This document shows, piece by piece, positions 41,943 through 50,145 of a stretch of 64,000 bases of DNA. The position numbers and the translations under genes were made by a program. A model generated the notes under the pieces. The model had not been told where the DNA came from. It did no database searches and worked only from the letters and a program-made list of their open reading frames with translations. Source of the stretch: Planctomycetota bacterium (lineage in GTDB: Bacteria > Planctomycetota > UBA1135 > GCA-002686595); assembly GCA_020638875.1 (NCBI GenBank), contig JACKHS010000014.1, positions 1 to 64,000 on the forward strand. Direction: 5' to 3'. Numbering within the stretch: the first letter of the stretch is position 1; each line of letters starts with the position of its first letter.

Positions 41943-43425
41943 GCTGGACCGAGCTGGACGCGACGGCCTGGCGCGAGCGCGCCGTCGCCACGCCGGGCGG
42001 CGCGCGCGCGGGCGTGGACGCGGCGCTCGCCGCGATCGCGGCGCTCGATCCGCGGCTCACGGCCTTCGCGGTCGTGCTGGCCGACGCGGCGCGCGCGCGC
42101 GGACGCGCGCTCGACGCCGCGCGCGCGGCGGCGCGGAGCCCGGCCCGCTGTTCGGCGTGCCGGTCGCGCTCAAGAGCAACCTGTGCTGCGCGGGCGTCGA
42201 GACGCACTGCGGCAGCAAGCTGCTCGCCGGCTACCGCCCGCCCTACGACGCGACGTGCGTGGAGCGCCTCGTCGCAGCCGGCGCGGTGATCGTCGGCATG
42301 ACGCACATGGACGAGTTCGGCATGGGCTCGTCGTCGGAGAACTCGGCCTACGGCGTGCCCAGGAACCCCTGGGACGACGCGCGCACGCCGGGCGGCTCGT
42401 CGGGCGGCAGCGCGGTGGCGGTGGCCGCCGGCCTCGTGCCGCTCGCGCTCGGCTCGGACACCGGCGGCTCGGTGCGCCAGCCCGCGTCGCTGTGCGGCGT
42501 GTACGGGCTGAAGCCGACGTACGGGCGCGTCTCGCGCTACGGCCTCGTCGCGTTCGCCTCGTCGCTCGACGTGGTCTCGCCCTTCGCGCGCAGCGCGCGC
42601 GACCTCGAGCTCGTGCTCGGCGTGATCTCCGGCGCGGACGAGCGCGACAGCACGTGCCAGCCGCTGCCGCCGATCGAGCCCGAGCGCCCGGCCGAGCCGC
42701 GGCGCCTGACGGGGCTGCGCGTGGGCGTCGCGCGGCCGTACGTGGAAGCGGCCGCGCCGGGCGTGCGCGCGGCCTGCGACGCGGCGCTCGCGCGGCTCGC
42801 GCAGCTCGGCGCCGAGCTCGTGCCGGTCGACCTGCCGCACACCGAGTACGCCATCCCGACCTACTACGTCGTCGCGACGGCGGAAGCCTCGAGCAACCTC
42901 GCGCGCTACGACGGCGTCGCCTACGGGCGGCGCGTGACCGGCGACGGCACGCTGCAGGGCATGTTCGCGGCGACGCGCGACGCGGGCTTCGGCGCCGAGG
43001 TGAAGCGCCGCATCCTGCTCGGCACGTACGTGCTCTCGGCCGGCTACCACGACGCGTGGTACGGCCGCGCGCAGCGCGTGCGCACGCTGGTGCGCGAGGA
43101 CTTCGAGCGCGCCTTCGCCGAGGTCGACCTCGTCGCCGGCCCGACCTCCCCCACGGTCGCGTTCCGCCTGGGCGAGCGCGCCGCCGACCCGATCGCCATG
43201 TACCGCTCCGACGCCTGCACCGTCCCCACCAGCCTGGCCGGGCTGCCGGCGCTCTCGCTGCCCGCGGGCTTCGCCGCCGCCGAGGACGGCCGCGAGCTGC
43301 CCGTCGGCCTGCAACTCGTCGCGCCGGCGCTGCAGGACGCGCGCCTGATGCGCGTGGCGCGCGCGCTCGAGGACGTGCTCGACGCGCCCGCGCGCCGCGC
43401 GCCCGCCTTCGGAGGTGCGCGGTGA
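41939..43425 (+). CDS. gatA: Glutamyl-tRNA amidotransferase subunit A with one internal frame break
   Basis: GatA is the amidase/glutaminase subunit. The first 60 codons (SWTELDATAWRERAVATPGG, ALDPRLTAFAVVLADAARA) are in one frame. From GPLFGVPVALKSNLCCAG on, the protein continues in another frame to the end. The catalytic Lys (VALKSNL), the cis-Ser/Ser signature (TPGGSSGGSAVAVAAGLVPL) and GSDTGGSVRQPASLCGVYGL are intact. The break lies in the GC repeat at about 42115-42140, and the gene is two bases over a multiple of three, equal to one extra GC unit. Because gatCAB is normally essential when glnS or asnS is missing, an indel error is likely. Confidence 0.9.
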
Positions 43426-44909
43426 GCGGCCTCGTGCGCGAGGGCCTCGAGTGGGTCTCGCAGGCCACGGGGACGCGCTGGGTCGCGGTGATCGGGCTCG
43501 AGGTGCACGCGCAGCTCTCGACGCGCACCAAGCTCTTCTGCGGCTGCGCCTACGAGTTCGGCGCGGAGCCCAACACGCGCGTCTGCCCGGTGTGCACCGG
43601 CCAGCCCGGTTCGCTGCCGGTGCTCAACGCCGAGGCGCTCGAGCTCGCCGTGCGCGCGGCGCTCGCGCTGGGCTGCGAGGTCGCGCCGCGCTCGAAGTTC
43701 GACCGCAAGAACTACTTCTACTGCGACCTGCCCAAGAACTACCAGATCACGCAGTACGACCGGCCCTACTGCTCGGGCGGCGGCATCGACCTCGACTCGG
43801 GCCGGCGCGTGCGGCTCGAGCGCATCCACGTCGAGGAGGACGCGGGCAAGGCCATCCACGACCGCGGCGACGCGACGCTGGTCGACTTCAACCGCGCGGG
43901 CGTGCCGCTGATCGAGTCGGTCACGCACGCCGACCTCTGCTGCCCCGAGGACGCCGGCGCCTACCTCGCGGCGCTGCGCGAGATCCTGGTCTACGTCGGC
44001 GCCTCGAGCGCGGACATGGAGAAGGGCGAGCTGCGCTGCGACGTGAACGTCTCGGTGCACCCCGCCGGCGAGCCGTGGCGCACCAAGGTCGAGGTGAAGA
44101 ACCTCAACTCGTTCTCGAACGTCGAGGCGTCGATCGAGTACGAGATCGCGCGTCAGGTCGCCGCGTGGGAGAGCTCCGATCCGGCCGACCACCCGGTGCA
44201 GGAGACGCGCCTGTGGGACGCGGGCGCGAACCGCACGCGCACCATGCGCAAGAAGGAGGGCGAGGCGGACTACCGCTACTTCCCCGAGCCCGACCTGCCG
44301 CCGGTCAGCGTGACGCCCGCGTTGCTCGAGGCCACGCGCGCGCTGCTGCCCGAGCTGCCCGCCGCGCGGCGCGCGCGCTACCAGCGCGAGCTCGGACTCT
44401 CGGCCTACGACGCGGGCGTCCTGACCGCCGCGCGCGACGTGGCCGACTTCTTCGAGGCCGCCGCGCGGCTCTCGGGCGCGCCGAAGGACGCGTGCAACTG
44501 GATCACGAACGAGGTGCTGCGCGCGCTCAGCGGCGACGAGGTCGCGGCGACGTCGGTGGACGAGCTGCCGATGAAGCCGCACGACCTCTCCGAGCTGATC
44601 GCGCTGGTGCGCGGCGGCACGCTCAGCGCCTCCGCGGCGCGCCAGGTCGTCCGCGCGATGATGCAGAGCGGCAAGGCCGCCGGTGAGCTGGTGGTCGAGC
44701 TGGGCCTCGAGCAGGTGCAGGACGACGGCGAGCTCGAGCGCTGGTGCCGCGAGGCGCTCGCCGGGCGCGAGGCGATCGCCGCGCAGGTGCGCGAGGGCCA
44801 CGAGAAGGCGCTCGGCGCGCTGATGGGCCCGGTGATGCAGGCCTCGAAGGGCAAGGCCAACCCGCAGAAGGTGCGCGAGATCCTGCTGCGCCTGATCCAG
44901 GAGGGTTGA
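43422..44909 (+). CDS. gatB: Asp/Glu-tRNA amidotransferase subunit B
   Basis: GatB binds the mischarged tRNA and phosphorylates its acyl group before amidation. In 495 residues are VIGLEVHAQLSTRTKLFCGC, VCPVCTGQPGSLPVLN (zinc cysteines with FCGC), FDRKNYFYCDLPKNYQITQ, HVEEDAGKAIHD, RCDVNVSVHP and the C-terminal YqeY-like tail ending GKANPQKVREILL. The start is GTG overlapping the gatA stop, with GGAGG eight bases upstream inside gatA. Confidence 0.97.
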   Translation: MSGLVREGLEWVSQATGTRWVAVIGLEVHAQLSTRTKLFCGCAYEFGAEPNTRVCPVCTGQPGSLPVLNAEALELAVRAALALGCEVAPRSKFDRKNYFYCDLPKNYQITQYDRPYCSGGGIDLDSGRRVRLERIHVEEDAGKAIHDRGDATLVDFNRAGVPLIESVTHADLCCPEDAGAYLAALREILVYVGASSADMEKGELRCDVNVSVHPAGEPWRTKVEVKNLNSFSNVEASIEYEIARQVAAWESSDPADHPVQETRLWDAGANRTRTMRKKEGEADYRYFPEPDLPPVSVTPALLEATRALLPELPAARRARYQRELGLSAYDAGVLTAARDVADFFEAAARLSGAPKDACNWITNEVLRALSGDEVAATSVDELPMKPHDLSELIALVRGGTLSASAARQVVRAMMQSGKAAGELVVELGLEQVQDDGELERWCREALAGREAIAAQVREGHEKALGALMGPVMQASKGKANPQKVREILLRLIQEG

Positions 44910-44914
44910 CGCGC

Positions 44915-45271
44915 GTGTCGCAGTCGCCCGAGCGCGTGCCCGTCGAGGAGCTGGTGGACGTCGCCGCGCTCGGCGAGGACGGCCGACCGCCGCACCCCGC
45001 GCGCCTGCGGGCGGCGCTGCCGCGCGGTTGGGTGCTCGAGGACGACGGCAAGCACGCGCGCCGCGACCTGCGGCTGTTCTTCCGCGAGGGCTGGATCCTG
45101 CTCGTCGGCCTGGTGAGCTTCGGCGCGATCGCGCTGGCGACCTTCTGGTCGGTCTTCCCCGCCGGCATGGCCGGTCTGCTGCGCTTCCTCGGCCTGGTGG
45201 TCGTGCTGCTGCTCGTGGGCGGCGTGGTGGGCCCGATGATCACGCGCGCGCTGCAGCGGCGGCCGCGCTGA
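44915..45271 (+). CDS. Small membrane protein of unknown function
   Basis: A 118-residue protein starts at GTG five bases after the gatB stop and is probably the last gene of the gatCAB operon. Its N-terminal 60 residues are soluble and charged (VPVEELVDVAALGEDGRPPH). Two hydrophobic helices follow (GWILLVGLVSFGAIALATFW and LLRFLGLVVVLLLVGGVVGP) with a basic C-terminus. No family is recognised. The reading frame has normal codon use for this genome. Confidence 0.6.
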   Translation: MSQSPERVPVEELVDVAALGEDGRPPHPARLRAALPRGWVLEDDGKHARRDLRLFFREGWILLVGLVSFGAIALATFWSVFPAGMAGLLRFLGLVVVLLLVGGVVGPMITRALQRRPR

Positions 45272-45331
45272 GCGCGCGCGGCGGTCCCGAACGCAGCGAG
45301 CCGCCGCCGGCGGACCGGCGACGGCTCGAGG

Positions 45332-45350
45332 CGCTCCTCGTGGAGGAGCG
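45332..45350. terminator. 8-bp hairpin between convergent genes
   Basis: CGCTCCTC and GAGGAGCG pair around a GTG loop, between the small membrane gene (stop 45271) and the leftward exported-protein gene (stop 45365). Confidence 0.5.
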
Positions 45351-45364
45351 GGGCGCGGTCGAGG

Positions 45365-46417
45365 CTACTGCTCGGTCGACATCACCCACTTGAGGTCGCC
45401 GGAGACCTCGGCCGAGAGCGCACCCTCGAAGCTCTGGCCCTGCGCGTCGATCTGGGCCTCGACGTCGACGTTGACGACGAGGTCGCCCTCCATCTCGTAG
45501 TGGTTGACGTAGCCGGCGGCGAGGTCCCACAGCAGCGTGCCCTTGCCCTCGAGCGTCAGGTCGACCGACGCGGTGACGTCGGCCTCGACGCCCATGTCGC
45601 CGCCCTGCAGGTCGATGGCGCTCTGGATCAGGTCGGACAGGTCGAGCGCGCCCTCGCCCTTGAACTCGAGCTCGATCACGCCGAGCTTCTTGTCGCCGTC
45701 TTCGCGGGTGCCCTTGTAGGTGCAGACCACGGCGAACTCGGTGAAGGCCTCCTCGAGCTGGGCGCCGATCTCTTCCTTGAAGAGCTCGCTCATCTCCTCG
45801 GCCTCGTCGCCGGCGTCGTCGCCCGGCGAGGCCGGCAGACCGCCGGGCAGGAACACGGTGGCGAGGTTCTTGCCCTTGACCTCCCACGAGTCGCCCTCAC
45901 CGACCTCGCCCTTGGGCAGCAGCGCGGTGAGGTCCATGTTGACGTCGAGGTTCTCGAGCAGCGCGTCGTCGCCCTCGCTCTCGTGGTAGCTCTTCTTGTA
46001 CTCGCCGCTCTCCTCGTCCCAGCGGAACTCGATGGTCGAGTCCTCGAGCTTGGCGAACTCGTCGACGTTCTCGGCCTCGCTCTCCGGGCCGGCCTCGAGC
46101 GAGAGGTCGTCGAAGGTGCGCAGGAGCTGCTGCACCTTGCCGCCCTTCGTCGAGACGTACTCGTCGGTGACGCCCACGACCGCCTCGAACAGCAGGCCCT
46201 GGTCCATGATCTGGCCCATGGCCTCGGGCGGCAGCTCCTGCCCGGCCATCGAGGCCGAGATGTCGTCGACGTAGAACGTGGCGCTGAGCTCGAGCTTCTT
46301 GGACAGGGACGTGCCGTCCGCGGGGTGGAAGCCGACCTCGTCCCCGCGCGGGACGAAGGCGAGCAGCGGCAGGGCGAGCAGGGGGCTGGCGGCGAGGAGG
46401 CGGGACAGGGTCTTCAT
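45365..46417 (-). CDS. Exported acidic protein of unknown function
   Basis: This is a 350-residue secreted protein: signal peptide MKTLSRLLAASPLLALPLLA, then a strongly acidic mature part of alternating strands. LELSATFYVDDISASMAGQE, VVGVTDEYVSTKGGKVQQLL and WEVKGKNLATVFLPGGLPA are typical stretches. The C-terminus holds repeated strand pairs (VDLTLEGKGTLLWDLAAGYV, GDLVVNVDVEAQIDAQGQSF). The layout is like a beta-sandwich periplasmic protein similar to those often called DUF6263-type; this is only a resemblance. It is unlinked in function to guaA and has its own TAGAAT -10 candidate at 46532-46537 on this strand. Confidence 0.7.
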   Translation of the reverse strand: MKTLSRLLAASPLLALPLLAFVPRGDEVGFHPADGTSLSKKLELSATFYVDDISASMAGQELPPEAMGQIMDQGLLFEAVVGVTDEYVSTKGGKVQQLLRTFDDLSLEAGPESEAENVDEFAKLEDSTIEFRWDEESGEYKKSYHESEGDDALLENLDVNMDLTALLPKGEVGEGDSWEVKGKNLATVFLPGGLPASPGDDAGDEAEEMSELFKEEIGAQLEEAFTEFAVVCTYKGTREDGDKKLGVIELEFKGEGALDLSDLIQSAIDLQGGDMGVEADVTASVDLTLEGKGTLLWDLAAGYVNHYEMEGDLVVNVDVEAQIDAQGQSFEGALSAEVSGDLKWVMSTEQ

Positions 46418-46614
46418 CGGTGGTCCGGGTGTTGGGTCGGTTGGGCCGCGCGGTGCGGCGCCGTCTCGCGGGAGCGGGCTGGGCTCACGGGGGCGGAGCT
46501 CAGGGTGTCGGGGCGGGTCACGCGCGGCGGCATTCTACGCGCCGGGAGCCGGGCGCGGCAGCCGGGGGCCGGCGCCGGGGCGCCGCCCAGCGGGCCGTGG
46601 CGCCCTCTTTCGCA

Positions 46615-46653
46615 CCCCGCGCGGGCCCATTTCAGCCGCGCGCGGGGCTTTTT
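46615..46653. terminator. Hairpin with T-tract after guaA
   Basis: CCCCGCGCG at 46615-46623 pairs with CGCGCGGGG at 46639-46647, followed on the plus strand by CTTTTTG. It is just beyond the guaA stop (46664), but the T-tract is oriented for plus-strand transcription. For guaA it presents the A-tract before the stem. It is the only hairpin noted here with a T-run. Confidence 0.5.
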
Positions 46654-46663
46654 GACCCGAGCT

Positions 46664-48214
46664 TCACTCCCACTCGATCGTCGCCGGCGGCTTCGAGCTG
46701 ATGTCGAGCACGACGCGGTTGATGCCGCGCACCTGGTTGATGACGCGGTTGGAGATGCGGCGCAGGAGGTCGTGCGAGAGGTGGCCCCAGTCGGCGGTCA
46801 TGCCGTCGTTCGACTCGACGACGCGCAGCGCGCAGGCGTTCTCGTACGTGCGCTGGTCGCCCATCACGCCCACCGACTGCACCGGCAGCAGCACCGCGAA
46901 GTACTGCCACAGGCCGACGTGCTCGCCGGCCGCCTCGATCTCGCTGGTGACGATGTGGTCGGCCTCCTGCAGCAGCGCGACGCGTTCGGGCGTGACCTCG
47001 CCGAGGATGCGCACCGCGAGGCCGGGGCCGGGGAACGGCTGGCGGTCCGTGATCGCGCCGGCCAGGCCGAGGAAGCGGCCGATCGCGCGCACCTCGTCCT
47101 TGAAGAGCTCGCGCAGCGGCTCGACGAGGTCCATGTCGAGGTCTTCGGGCAAGCCGCCGACGTTGTGGTGGCTCTTGATGACGGCCGTGTTGCCGCCGTG
47201 CGCGGCCACCGACTCGATCACGTCGGGGTAGAGCGTGCCCTGGCCGAGGAAGTTCGCGCGCTTGAAGCGCTTGGCCTCCTCGCGGAAGACCTCGACGAAC
47301 TCGTAGCCGATCAGCTTGCGCTTGCGCTCGGGGTCGGTGACGCCGCGCAGCTTCTCGAGGAAGCGCGCGCCGGCATCCACGACCGTCAGGTCCATGCCGA
47401 GGTGCTCGCGGAACTCGCGCTCGACGGCGTCGCGCTCGCCCTTCCGCAGCAGACCGTTGTCGACGAAGATGCAGTGCAGCCGCTCGCCGATGGCCTGGTG
47501 CAGGATCAGCGCGGCGACCGACGAGTCGACGCCGCCCGAGAGGCCCAGCACGACCTCGCCGTCCGCGCCGACCTGCGCGCGGATCTTGGCGACCTCGCGC
47601 TCGACGATGTTGTCGGCCTTCCAGTCGCCGGCGAAGCCGCACACGCGGCCGAGGAAGTTGTCGAGCATCTCGCGGCCGCGCACGGTGTGCGAGACCTCGG
47701 GGTGGAACTGCACGCCCCACAGCGCGCGCGAGTCGTGGCGCACCGCGGCGAACTCGCAGTCGTCCGAGGCGGCCACGGCGCGGAAGCCGGGCGGCAGCGC
47801 CGCCACCGAGTCGCCGTGGCTCATCCAGACGACGGTGTGGCCGCCGATGTCCTGGAACAGCCCTTCGGCCTCGAGCACGCGCATCGACGCGCGGCCGTAC
47901 TCGCGCGTGCTGGCCGCGCGCACCTCGCCGCCGAGGTGCTGGCACATCCACTGCATGCCGTAGCAGATGCCGAGCACGGGCACGCCGAGCTCGAGCAGGG
48001 CGGGCGGCACGTCGGGCGCGTCGGCGTCGTAGACCGAGGACGGTCCACCGGACAGGATCACGCCGCCGAGGTCCATGGCGCGGGCCATGTCGACGGCGGT
48101 GGCGGGCGTGGCGATCTGGCACCAGGTGCCGGCCTCGCGTACGCGACGCGCGATGAGCTGGGTGTACTGGGTGCCCAGATCGACGATCAGGACCCCGCGG
48201 GGCGTCGTGCTCAT
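46664..48214 (-). CDS. guaA: GMP synthase (glutamine-hydrolysing)
   Basis: GuaA converts XMP to GMP. The 516-residue protein has an N-terminal class I amidotransferase with catalytic Cys84 (GICYGMQ), His171 and Glu173 (VQFHPEVSH). The PP-loop LGLSGGVDSSVAALI starts near residue 224. The C-terminal dimerisation domain contains RQPFPGPGLAVRILGEVT and ends NQVRGINRVVLDISSKPPAT, IEWE. Its ATG overlaps the guaB stop by 4 nt (ATGA), so the two GMP-branch enzymes are made together. Confidence 0.98.
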   Translation of the reverse strand: MSTTPRGVLIVDLGTQYTQLIARRVREAGTWCQIATPATAVDMARAMDLGGVILSGGPSSVYDADAPDVPPALLELGVPVLGICYGMQWMCQHLGGEVRAASTREYGRASMRVLEAEGLFQDIGGHTVVWMSHGDSVAALPPGFRAVAASDDCEFAAVRHDSRALWGVQFHPEVSHTVRGREMLDNFLGRVCGFAGDWKADNIVEREVAKIRAQVGADGEVVLGLSGGVDSSVAALILHQAIGERLHCIFVDNGLLRKGERDAVEREFREHLGMDLTVVDAGARFLEKLRGVTDPERKRKLIGYEFVEVFREEAKRFKRANFLGQGTLYPDVIESVAAHGGNTAVIKSHHNVGGLPEDLDMDLVEPLRELFKDEVRAIGRFLGLAGAITDRQPFPGPGLAVRILGEVTPERVALLQEADHIVTSEIEAAGEHVGLWQYFAVLLPVQSVGVMGDQRTYENACALRVVESNDGMTADWGHLSHDLLRRISNRVINQVRGINRVVLDISSKPPATIEWE

Positions 48215-49665
48215 TCTTGGTGGAAGTAGTTGGGTGCTTCCTTGGTGATGGTGACGTCGTGCGGGTGGGCCTCGCGCACGCCCGCCGCGGTGACGCGCGT
48301 GAAGCGCGCGCGCTCCCACAGGTCGCCGATGGTGGCCGCGCCGCAGTAGCCCAGGCCCGCGGCGATGCCGCCGGTGAGCTGGTGGACGAAGTCGGAGAGC
48401 TTGCCCTTGTAGGGCACCATGCCTTCGATGCCCTCCGGCACGAGCTTGTTCACGTCCTCGACGTGGCCCTGGCGGTAGCGCTCCTTCGAGCCGCGGCTCA
48501 TCGCGCCGATCGAGCCCATGCCGCGCACGGCCTTGAACGAGCGGCCCTTGTACAGGATCGTCTCGCCCGGGCTCTCGTCGAGGCCGGCGAAGAGGCTGCC
48601 GAGCATCACGCACGAGGCGCCCGCGGCGAGCGCCTTGACGATGTCGCCCGAGAAGCGAATGCCGCCGTCGGCGATCACGGGCAGCTCGCGGCCGCGCACG
48701 GCCTGCGCCACGTTCATCACCGCGGTGAACTGCGGCACGCCGATGCCGGCGACGATGCGCGTTGTGCAGATCGAGCCCGGCCCGATGCCGACCTTGACCC
48801 CGTCGACGCCCGCGTCGGCGAGGTCCGCCGCGGCCTCCGCGGTGGCGACGTTGCCGGCGATGACGTCGACCTGGCACAGGCGCTTGAGCTCGCGCACGGT
48901 CTCGAGCACGTTCGTGCTGTGGCCGTGGGCCGTGTCGACGACGAGCACGTCGACGCCGGCCTCGACGAGGCCCTCGGCGCGCTCGTAGTCCTTCACGCCG
49001 ATCGCCGCGCCGACGCGCAGGCGCCCGCGCTCGTCGGTCGCCGACTGCGGGAAGGCCTCGAGCATCTTGAGGTCCTTCATCGTGATGAGGCCCTGCAGGT
49101 GCATGCCCTGGTCGACGATGATCAGCTTCTCGACCTTGTGCCGGAAGAGCAGCGTGCGCGCCTCCTCCAGGCTCGTGCCGGGCGGCGCGGTGACGAGGTT
49201 CTCGCTCGTCATGATCTCGCCCACCGGCGTGGCCTCGTCGACCTGGAAGCGGCAGTCGCGGCTGGTGAGGATGCCCACCACCTTGCCGTCGGCGACGATC
49301 GGCAGGCCGGAGATGTTGTGCGTGCTCATGATCTCGCGCGCGTACGAGACCGTGGCGGTCGGCGCGAGCGTGACCGGGTCCTGGATCACGCCGTTGGCCG
49401 AGCGCTTGACCTTGTCCACCTCGCGGATCTGGCCCTCGAGGCCGAGGTTGCGGTGGATCACGCCGAGCCCCCCCTCGCGCGCCAGCGCCACCGCGAGCTC
49501 CCACTCGGTGACGGTGTCCATCGCGGCGGAGATCAGCGGCCGGTTGAGCACCACGTTGCGCGAGACGCGCGTCGTGAGGTCCACGTCCCGCGGGAGCACG
49601 TCCGAGTGACGCGGCAGGAGCAGGACGTCGTCGAAGGTCAGCCCTTCGGGGAACTCGAAACTCAT
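48211..49665 (-). CDS. guaB: IMP dehydrogenase
   Basis: GuaB oxidises IMP to XMP, the committed step to GMP. In 484 residues: LTFDDVLLLPRHSDVLP at the start, a tandem CBS pair (about 96-205) that usually senses adenine/guanine nucleotides, VDTAHGHS, the catalytic Cys300 loop GIGPGSICTTRIVAGIG, the flap with MGSIGAMSRGSKERY and the C-terminal YKGKLSDFVHQLTGGIAAGL. A possible -10 (TACGAT, 49779-49784 on the minus strand) lies 114 bp upstream of the ATG. Confidence 0.98.
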   Translation of the reverse strand: MSFEFPEGLTFDDVLLLPRHSDVLPRDVDLTTRVSRNVVLNRPLISAAMDTVTEWELAVALAREGGLGVIHRNLGLEGQIREVDKVKRSANGVIQDPVTLAPTATVSYAREIMSTHNISGLPIVADGKVVGILTSRDCRFQVDEATPVGEIMTSENLVTAPPGTSLEEARTLLFRHKVEKLIIVDQGMHLQGLITMKDLKMLEAFPQSATDERGRLRVGAAIGVKDYERAEGLVEAGVDVLVVDTAHGHSTNVLETVRELKRLCQVDVIAGNVATAEAAADLADAGVDGVKVGIGPGSICTTRIVAGIGVPQFTAVMNVAQAVRGRELPVIADGGIRFSGDIVKALAAGASCVMLGSLFAGLDESPGETILYKGRSFKAVRGMGSIGAMSRGSKERYRQGHVEDVNKLVPEGIEGMVPYKGKLSDFVHQLTGGIAAGLGYCGAATIGDLWERARFTRVTAAGVREAHPHDVTITKEAPNYFHQE

Positions 49666-50145
49666 CGGCTCGTCTCCGACCGGCGCAGCGGTGGTGCGGG
49701 GGAAGCACCGAGCGGGGGCCGGAAGCGGGCGAGCGGGGGGCGTCCTGGAGCTCCGCTTCGGTGCGGTGGAAAAGGCGGATCGTAGCGTCTCCCGCGGCCG
49801 CCTTCCACGCCGCGCCCGGGCCTTGGGGCACCTTCCGCCCCCCGGGGCCGGGGCGGGAAAAAGAAGAGGGGCCAACCCCGCCGCCGAAGCAACGAGGTGG
49901 GCCCCAAGAAGGAGGAGATGGCACCTTTGTCGGACAGGAGGCCGGGGTTCCTTAGGGCTGTTTCGAAAACTCCTGAGGACCCGTGGGGCTCCCCCGCGCC
50001 GGCGGGCACGCCGCGCGAGGGATCCGGCCCGGAATGGGCCCTGGACCTCCAGCCCCCCCGCGCGCGGCACCGATCCTGGGAGGGTCCTACGGCTTGGATT
50101 CCGCCGAGCCCCACCTACGATGCCCGCGAGCGCCCCGGCCTCTCC
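49666..50145. promoter_or_regulatory. Divergent regulatory region guaB / oxidoreductase fusion
   Basis: No gene is seen. TACGAT occurs on the minus strand at 49779-49784 (for guaB) and on the plus strand at 50116-50121, 24 bp before the fusion-gene ATG. The stretch 49855-49985 is purine-rich with AAGGAGGAG followed by ATG at 49918, but the downstream codons show no coding character. I saw no known riboswitch fold. Confidence 0.45.

Noticed and set aside
41939..43425. Programmed ribosomal frameshift in gatA
   Set aside because: No slippery heptamer or downstream pseudoknot was seen; the break lies in a plain GC repeat like the other broken genes.
45500..48229. 909-codon plus-strand open frame opposite guaA
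   Set aside because: Val/Ala/Arg-rich shadow of guaA and its neighbour; guaA has complete catalytic motifs on the minus strand.
49785..50115. Riboswitch upstream of guaB
   Set aside because: The best -10 for guaB lies at 49779, which places this stretch upstream of transcription, and no known purine-type or ZTP core could be traced.
49918..50145. Longer N-terminus of the oxidoreductase fusion from ATG 49918
   Set aside because: The AAGGAGGAG touches the ATG with no spacing, and the encoded stretch is Pro/Arg-rich without similarity to the family. The TACGAT -10 at 50116 supports the start at 50146.
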